Shown: positions 59,976 through 64,000 of the stretch, in pieces
How the letters are laid out: each line of letters starts with the position of its first letter
Position numbering within the stretch: the first letter of the stretch is position 1
Assembly: GCF_000425105.1 (NCBI RefSeq)
Contig: NZ_AULD01000005.1
Coordinates: forward strand, 62,001 to 126,000
DNA length: 64,000 bases
Origin: Agrococcus lahaulensis DSM 17612
GTDB lineage: Bacteria; Actinomycetota; Actinomycetes; Actinomycetales; Microbacteriaceae
Direction of reading: 5' to 3'
Translations under genes and position numbers: made by a program
The notes under the pieces: model-generated
What the model was told of the DNA's origin: nothing
The model's input: only the letters and a program-made list of their open reading frames with translations
The model's database searches: none

Positions 59976-61628
59976 CTCTCGCGGCCTATCAGTGGGCCCT
60001 GCCGGCCGGGCCTCGCCCGCGGTCGCACCGACCGCATCCGTCGCCGCCGGCGCATCGTCGCCGCGCGCCGCCGAGCCCTCGTCGACGAGCCGCCGCGCGA
60101 GGTCGTCGACCGCGCGCTCGAGCGTCGGGTCCTCGCCGCGCGCGAGCCCCGCGAGCTCGAGCCGGCCGTCGCCCACGGCCTTCACCCACATGCGGCGGCG
60201 CGGCACGAGGAGCGAGGCGAGGAGCGAGGCGAACAGCAGCACCGTGATCCAGAACACCGGCGTCTGCGTGTGGTCGACGTGCACCTCGATGACGCCGTAG
60301 CGCCGCACGTCCTCGAACGTGATCGTGCCGAGTCCGCCGGGGATGTCGATCGTCTGCCCGGGCGCGAGCGTCAGCGCATCCGTGCCCGAGTCGCCGCCCG
60401 CGATCTGCGTCATCTCGTCGGTCTCGAGCGCGTACACCGAGCGCGGGATGCCGGCGTCGAGGCCGAGGTCGCCCGCGAACGCCTGCAGCGAGAGCACGGG
60501 GTTCGCGAGGTCGGGGTAGGCGGAGGCGAGCGCACCGGTGTCGAGCGGCACCGCGGTCGGGTAGAAGAAGCCGCGCAGGCCCAGCTGCTCCTCGAGCCCG
60601 TCCGGCAGCTTGATGACGCCGAGGCTCGTCATCGCGTCGTCCTGCGCGAGGAACGGCGTGTACTGGTCGTAGACGACCTCGCCCGACGCATCCCGCACCG
60701 AGACGCGCGGCGCGTAGCCGTTCGAGATGAGGTAGAGGTCGGCGCCCGCGACGCCCAGCGGCTCGTTGACCTTGATCTGCGCGTCGCGCTCGGCGCCGTC
60801 CTCGGTGACCGACACGAGCGCGGTGAAGTCGAGCGGGGCGCCGATCGCGTCGCGGTTCTCGGTCTCGTACTCGACCTCGAGGTCGTCGAGCACGACCGCG
60901 AAGGGCTCGAGCGAGCCCTCGTCGAACCACTGCCCCGACGAGAACGAGTCGTAGCTCGAGAGCGTGTTCGCGAAGCCGCGGCCCTCGACGAGCAGGCGCT
61001 GCCCGTCGTAGCCGAAGCCCGAGCCGAGCCCGATGACGAGCAGCAGGCCGAGCATCGAGATGTGGAACAGCAGGTTGCCCGTCTCGCGCAGGTAGCCGCG
61101 CTCGGCCGAGACCGACTCGCCGTAGCGCGCGGTGCGGTAGCCGAGCCGGCGCAGCACGCGCTCGGCGCGGTCGAGGTCGGATGCGTCCCCCGGCACGGTC
61201 TGGAAGCCCACGAGCCGCGACAGGCGCGCGGGCGTGCGCGGCGGCTTGGCGCGCATCGCCTTCCAGTGGTGGGCGAGGCGCGGCACGACGCAGCCGACGA
61301 GCGACGTGAACAGCAGGATGTAGATCGCCGAGAACCACGGGCTCGAGTAGACGTCGTGGAGCGAGAGCGCGTCGTAGAGCCAGACGAGCTCGGGGTTGTC
61401 GGCGCGCACCTGGATGACGCCGTTCGGGTCGCTCGACTCCTGCGGCACGAGGCTGCCGGGGATCGCGGCGACCGCGAGCAGGAGCAGCAGCACGATGGCG
61501 GTGCGCATCGAGGTGAGCTGGCGCCAGAGGAAGCGCGCCCAGCCGCGCACGCCGAGCGGCGGCTGCGAGGGCGCGGCGGCGGAGTCGACGTGGTCGCCGG
61601 GCCGCAGCGGATCAGATGACGGTGACAA
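59973..61628 (-). CDS. resB: cytochrome c biogenesis protein ResB
   Basis: 551 residues. Three N-terminal helices (SMRTAIVLLLLLAVAAIPGSLVPQ; PWFSAIYILLFTSLVGCVVPRL; LLFHISMLGLLLVIGLGSGFGY), a large extracytoplasmic domain, a fourth helix (VFWITVLLFASLLASLLVP) and a long acidic tail. It works with CcsB in haem delivery. The apparent start is a TTG at 61628 overlapping the ccdA 3' end by 17 bp; no clear ribosome site, so the true start could be slightly downstream. Confidence 0.9.
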   Translation of the reverse strand: MSPSSDPLRPGDHVDSAAAPSQPPLGVRGWARFLWRQLTSMRTAIVLLLLLAVAAIPGSLVPQESSDPNGVIQVRADNPELVWLYDALSLHDVYSSPWFSAIYILLFTSLVGCVVPRLAHHWKAMRAKPPRTPARLSRLVGFQTVPGDASDLDRAERVLRRLGYRTARYGESVSAERGYLRETGNLLFHISMLGLLLVIGLGSGFGYDGQRLLVEGRGFANTLSSYDSFSSGQWFDEGSLEPFAVVLDDLEVEYETENRDAIGAPLDFTALVSVTEDGAERDAQIKVNEPLGVAGADLYLISNGYAPRVSVRDASGEVVYDQYTPFLAQDDAMTSLGVIKLPDGLEEQLGLRGFFYPTAVPLDTGALASAYPDLANPVLSLQAFAGDLGLDAGIPRSVYALETDEMTQIAGGDSGTDALTLAPGQTIDIPGGLGTITFEDVRRYGVIEVHVDHTQTPVFWITVLLFASLLASLLVPRRRMWVKAVGDGRLELAGLARGEDPTLERAVDDLARRLVDEGSAARGDDAPAATDAVGATAGEARPAGPTDRPRE

Positions 61629-62358
61629 CGCTCGCGATCCAACCCTGGAGGGACTGCATGATGGCGTTCCACGCGCCCGTGACCATCAGCGCGCCGATCC
61701 CGATGAGCATCGCGCCGCCGGCGACGTTGATGGCCCGGATGTGCCGACGCATCCACGCGACGGCGCCGCCGGCCCAGCCGAGGCCGAGCGCGAGCAGCAG
61801 GAACGGGATGCCGAGGCCGAGCGCGTAGGCGAGGCCGAGCAGCGCGCCCTGCCACGCCGAGCCGGTCGTGACGGTGAGCGCGCTGATGGCCGCGAGCGTC
61901 GGGCCCGAGCACGGCGTCCAGCCGAGGGCGAAGACGACGCCCACGAGCGGGGCGGCCCACAGGCCGCCGGCCTTGACCTGCTGCGGCTTCCAGATGCGCT
62001 GGAGGAACGAGAACTGGCCGACGAAGACGAGGCCGAGCACGATGAGCACGCCGCCGAGGATGCGCACGAGCGTGTCGCCGTGCTGCAGCAGGAACGAGCT
62101 GACGGCGCCGACGATCGCGTTGCCGAGCACGAACACGAGCGTGAAGCCCGCGATGAAGAGGCCGACGCCGCCGACGAGGCGACCGCGGCCGCGGCCCTGC
62201 TCGCCGACGAGCGAGCCGACGAGCCCGAGGTAGCCGGGCACGAGCGGCAGGATGCACGGGCTCGCGAACGAGACGATGCCGGCGAGCAGCGCGATCGGGA
62301 CGGAGACGAGCAGCTGGCCGCTCAGCACGGAGCCCGCGGGGTCGAAGGCGGCGATCAC
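61612..62358 (-). CDS. ccdA: cytochrome c biogenesis thiol transporter CcdA
   Basis: 248 residues, six helices. The two redox cysteines lie in SFASPCILPLVPGY and GWTPCSGPTLAAI, as in CcdA/DsbD. It carries electrons from cytoplasmic thioredoxin to the TlpA-like protein outside, keeping apocytochrome CxxCH cysteines reduced. GTG start overlaps the tlpA stop (GTGA). Confidence 0.94.
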   Translation of the reverse strand: MIAAFDPAGSVLSGQLLVSVPIALLAGIVSFASPCILPLVPGYLGLVGSLVGEQGRGRGRLVGGVGLFIAGFTLVFVLGNAIVGAVSSFLLQHGDTLVRILGGVLIVLGLVFVGQFSFLQRIWKPQQVKAGGLWAAPLVGVVFALGWTPCSGPTLAAISALTVTTGSAWQGALLGLAYALGLGIPFLLLALGLGWAGGAVAWMRRHIRAINVAGGAMLIGIGALMVTGAWNAIMQSLQGWIASVVTVI

Positions 62359-62951
62359 CGCTCGAGCTCCTCCCGCAGCAGCGTCGCGAGGATGCTCGTG
62401 TCGGAGACGGCGCCCGAGACGCGCGCCGCGACGCGGCCCTCCTTGTCGAGCACGAGCGTCGAGGGCACGGCGTTGGGCGCGACGATGCCGGTGAACGCGA
62501 GCTGCGCCTCGGCGCTCTCGTCGTCGAGGATCGACGGGTAGTCGATGCCGAACTGCTCCTCGAACGCGATCGCCTGCGCCGCGCCGTCGCGCGTGTTGAC
62601 GCCGAGGAAATCGACCTCGTCGCCGAACTCGGCGTGCAGCTCGGCGAGCACGGGCGCCTCGACGCGGCACGGCGGGCACGCGGCGTACCAGAAGTTCACG
62701 AGCGCGACGCCGTCGAGCTCGCTCGAGTGCAGCTCGCCGCCGTCCGCGAGCGGTCCCCCGAACTCGCCCGGCGCCTGCCGCTCCTCGAGCGGCACCTCGG
62801 TCACGAAGCCGTCGCCGGCGATGTAGCCGGCGTCGCCGACCTGGCCGGCCACGCCGTCGGCGCTCGAGCAGCCCGCGAGCGCGAGCGCAGCGAGCGCGAA
62901 CGCGCCCACGCGCATCCGCCGCCCGCGACCCCTCGCCGCCGCGCCGCTCAC
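62355..62951 (-). CDS. TlpA/ResA-like thioredoxin-fold lipoprotein
   Basis: 198 residues: basic start, hydrophobic core and lipobox LALAGC for membrane anchoring, then a thioredoxin fold with active site CPPC (NFWYAACPPCRVEAPV) and the cis-Pro in NAVPSTLVLD. It reduces apocytochrome c before haem attachment, using electrons from CcdA. GTG 62951 overlaps the phosphatase stop; an internal ATG at 62915 is also possible and would still leave the signal peptide. Confidence 0.92.
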   Translation of the reverse strand: MSGAAARGRGRRMRVGAFALAALALAGCSSADGVAGQVGDAGYIAGDGFVTEVPLEERQAPGEFGGPLADGGELHSSELDGVALVNFWYAACPPCRVEAPVLAELHAEFGDEVDFLGVNTRDGAAQAIAFEEQFGIDYPSILDDESAEAQLAFTGIVAPNAVPSTLVLDKEGRVAARVSGAVSDTSILATLLREELER

Positions 62952-63589
62952 ACCGCTCCCGCGTCGACCGCGTCGACGCCCGCGGCCGGCTCGGCGTAGT
63001 CGACCTCGACCATGCGTCCGTCGCGGCGGACGTAGCTCGTGATCGACGAGAGCTGGCAGCGGCGCTTGCGAGGGTCGTGCCAGAGCGGCTTGCCCGCGAG
63101 CGCGAGGTGCGAGATCCAGATGGGCGACTGGTGGCTCACCATCACGATGTCGCCGTCGTCGGCGGACTCGTCGAGCTCGTCCCACGCGTCCTCCATCGCG
63201 GCGATGACGCGCTGCGCGATGGCGGTGTAGGGCTCGCCCCACGAGGGGCGGAAGGGGTTGCGCAGCAGCGGCCACGCGGACGGGTGGCGCAGCGCGCCGC
63301 TCGCCTCGAAGGTCTTCCCCTCGAACTGATTGGTCGGTTCGATGATGCGGTGCTCGGTGCGGATCTCGAGGCTGAAGCGCTCCGCCCACGGCTGCGCCGA
63401 CTGCTGGGCGCGCTCGAGCGGGCTCGCGGCGAGGCGCACGACCGGCCGGTCCGCGAGGTGCTCGGCCGCGAGCTCGGCCATCCGCTCGCCGCGCTCGGAG
63501 AGGCGGTAGCCGGGCAGCCGCCCGTAGAGGATGCGCTCCGGGTTGTGCACCTCGCCATGGCGCACGAGATGGAGGCGACGGGCGGGCAT
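62948..63589 (-). CDS. histidine phosphatase family protein (phosphoglycerate mutase-like)
   Basis: 213 residues with RHGEVHNPE at the N-terminus (catalytic His), SPLERAQQSAQPWAE, and the second His in MVSHQSPIWIS. The RHGE form is usual for phosphatases of unknown substrate in this cluster, not true mutases. First gene of the tlpA-ccdA-resB run. Leaderless: TACGAT (63597-63602), seven bases, ATG 63589. Confidence 0.88.
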   Translation of the reverse strand: MPARRLHLVRHGEVHNPERILYGRLPGYRLSERGERMAELAAEHLADRPVVRLAASPLERAQQSAQPWAERFSLEIRTEHRIIEPTNQFEGKTFEASGALRHPSAWPLLRNPFRPSWGEPYTAIAQRVIAAMEDAWDELDESADDGDIVMVSHQSPIWISHLALAGKPLWHDPRKRRCQLSSITSYVRRDGRMVEVDYAEPAAGVDAVDAGAV

Positions 63590-63647
63590 GACCTCAATCG
63601 TACTTGCGGAGTCTATGCGCGGCGGAGGTGAGGGCGAGCAGCCGCCG

Positions 63648-63653
63648 TAGGCT
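63648..63653 (+). promoter_or_regulatory. -10 box for leaderless BKACE-like gene
   Basis: TAGGCT, six bases, ATG at 63660; divergent to the TACGAT box at 63597-63602. Confidence 0.55.
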
Positions 63654-63659
63654 CCCGGC

Positions 63660-64000
63660 ATGCGGGTGAAGGCGTGCGTGAACGGCCCGCGGCTGCCGCT
63701 CGAGCACCCGCGGCTCGCGGCCGATCCGGCGGTCGTCGCGGCGGAGGCGCGCGAGGCGGTCGACGCGGGCGCGTTCGCGGTGCACGTGCACCCGAAGGAT
63801 CCGACGGGGCGCGACAGCCTCGCGCCGGCCGACGTCGCGCGCTTCCTGCGCGCCGTGCGGGGCGCGGTCGACGTGCCGGTGGGCGTCACGACCGGTGCGT
63901 GGACGGGCGATGCGGCGGCTCGGCTCGCCGCGATCGAGGGCTGGAGGGACCTGCCCGACTTCGCCTCGGTCAACGCGCACGAGGGCGGCGCGGAAGCGGT
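63660..64000 (+). CDS. BKACE family (beta-keto acid cleavage) enzyme, N-terminal part
   Basis: The first 113 residues, cut by the window end. KACVNGPRLPLEHPRLA, the metal-site FAVHVHPKD (two histidines), PVGVTTGAW and FASVNAHEGG match the DUF849/BKACE family, which splits beta-keto acids with acetyl-CoA. GC-rich like its neighbours. Which keto acid is used cannot be told from this fragment. Confidence 0.8.
   Translation, partial: MRVKACVNGPRLPLEHPRLAADPAVVAAEAREAVDAGAFAVHVHPKDPTGRDSLAPADVARFLRAVRGAVDVPVGVTTGAWTGDAAARLAAIEGWRDLPDFASVNAHEGGAEA

Overview
The window is chromosomal DNA of a very GC-rich actinobacterium. Gene content and order fit the family Microbacteriaceae: secE-nusG-rplK-rplA behind tRNA-Trp, a menaquinone (men) cluster running into a ResBC/CcdA/TlpA cytochrome c maturation operon, a HadA-HadB-MurB operon, and a MetP/MetS transporter pair. 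Many genes start with no Shine-Dalgarno sequence but with a TANNNT -10 box 6-8 nt before the start codon, so leaderless mRNAs appear to be the norm. The genus cannot be fixed from sequence alone (Agrococcus-like is a guess).

Layout. 0-9.3 kb: YqaJ-type nuclease, hydrolase, DUF998 membrane protein, MDR oxidoreductase and a dipeptide/oligopeptide ABC transporter whose fused ATPase gene converges on the permease/binding-protein operon across a 121-bp tandem repeat array. 9.5-12 kb: L1, L11, NusG, SecE and tRNA-Trp. 12-17.8 kb: aspartate aminotransferase, HGGG-type esterase, ABC-2 exporter with a NarL-type two-component system. 17.8-21.7 kb: VOC protein, MurB, HadB/HadA, a frameshifted homocysteine S-methyltransferase, tRNA-Met and tRNA-Thr. 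21.7-25.5 kb: acetate-type SSS symporter with its DUF485 partner, then the MetS/MetP importer. 25.5-31.2 kb: maltose-type ABC operon divergent from a GH13 alpha-glucosidase. 31.3-33.6 kb: M23 peptidase, inositol monophosphatase, tRNA-Tyr.

33.77-36.37 kb is the most unusual part: a segment of about 2.6 kb, visibly poorer in GC, lies inside the 5' end of yajQ. It is bounded by a 12-bp direct repeat of yajQ coding sequence, leaves the original yajQ promoter and first codons stranded on its left, and supplies a new promoter and start codon to yajQ on its right. Its cargo is an unfamiliar P-loop NTPase (495 aa) and two small putative membrane-associated proteins. No integrase is visible. It looks like a compact conflict/defence-type cassette.

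36.3-43.5 kb: yajQ, cardiolipin synthase, TauE permease, ferredoxin-NADP reductase, polyprenyl diphosphate synthase, MenG and MenF. 43.5-44.0 kb: a 20-bp repeat array in two opposed orientations. 44-64 kb: PPK2, AI-2E-type permease, SDR, MenD, PLDc_N, DUF4229, MenA, MenE, MenB, MenC, CcsB, ResB, CcdA, TlpA, histidine phosphatase and the start of a BKACE-type enzyme. Four paralogous single-pass membrane proteins with an N-terminal MPxFxMP motif and a cysteine-containing extracytoplasmic domain are scattered through the men genes. Together MenF, MenD, MenC, MenE, MenB, MenA, the polyprenyl synthase and MenG cover most of menaquinone synthesis, next to the genes that mature the c-type cytochromes it feeds.
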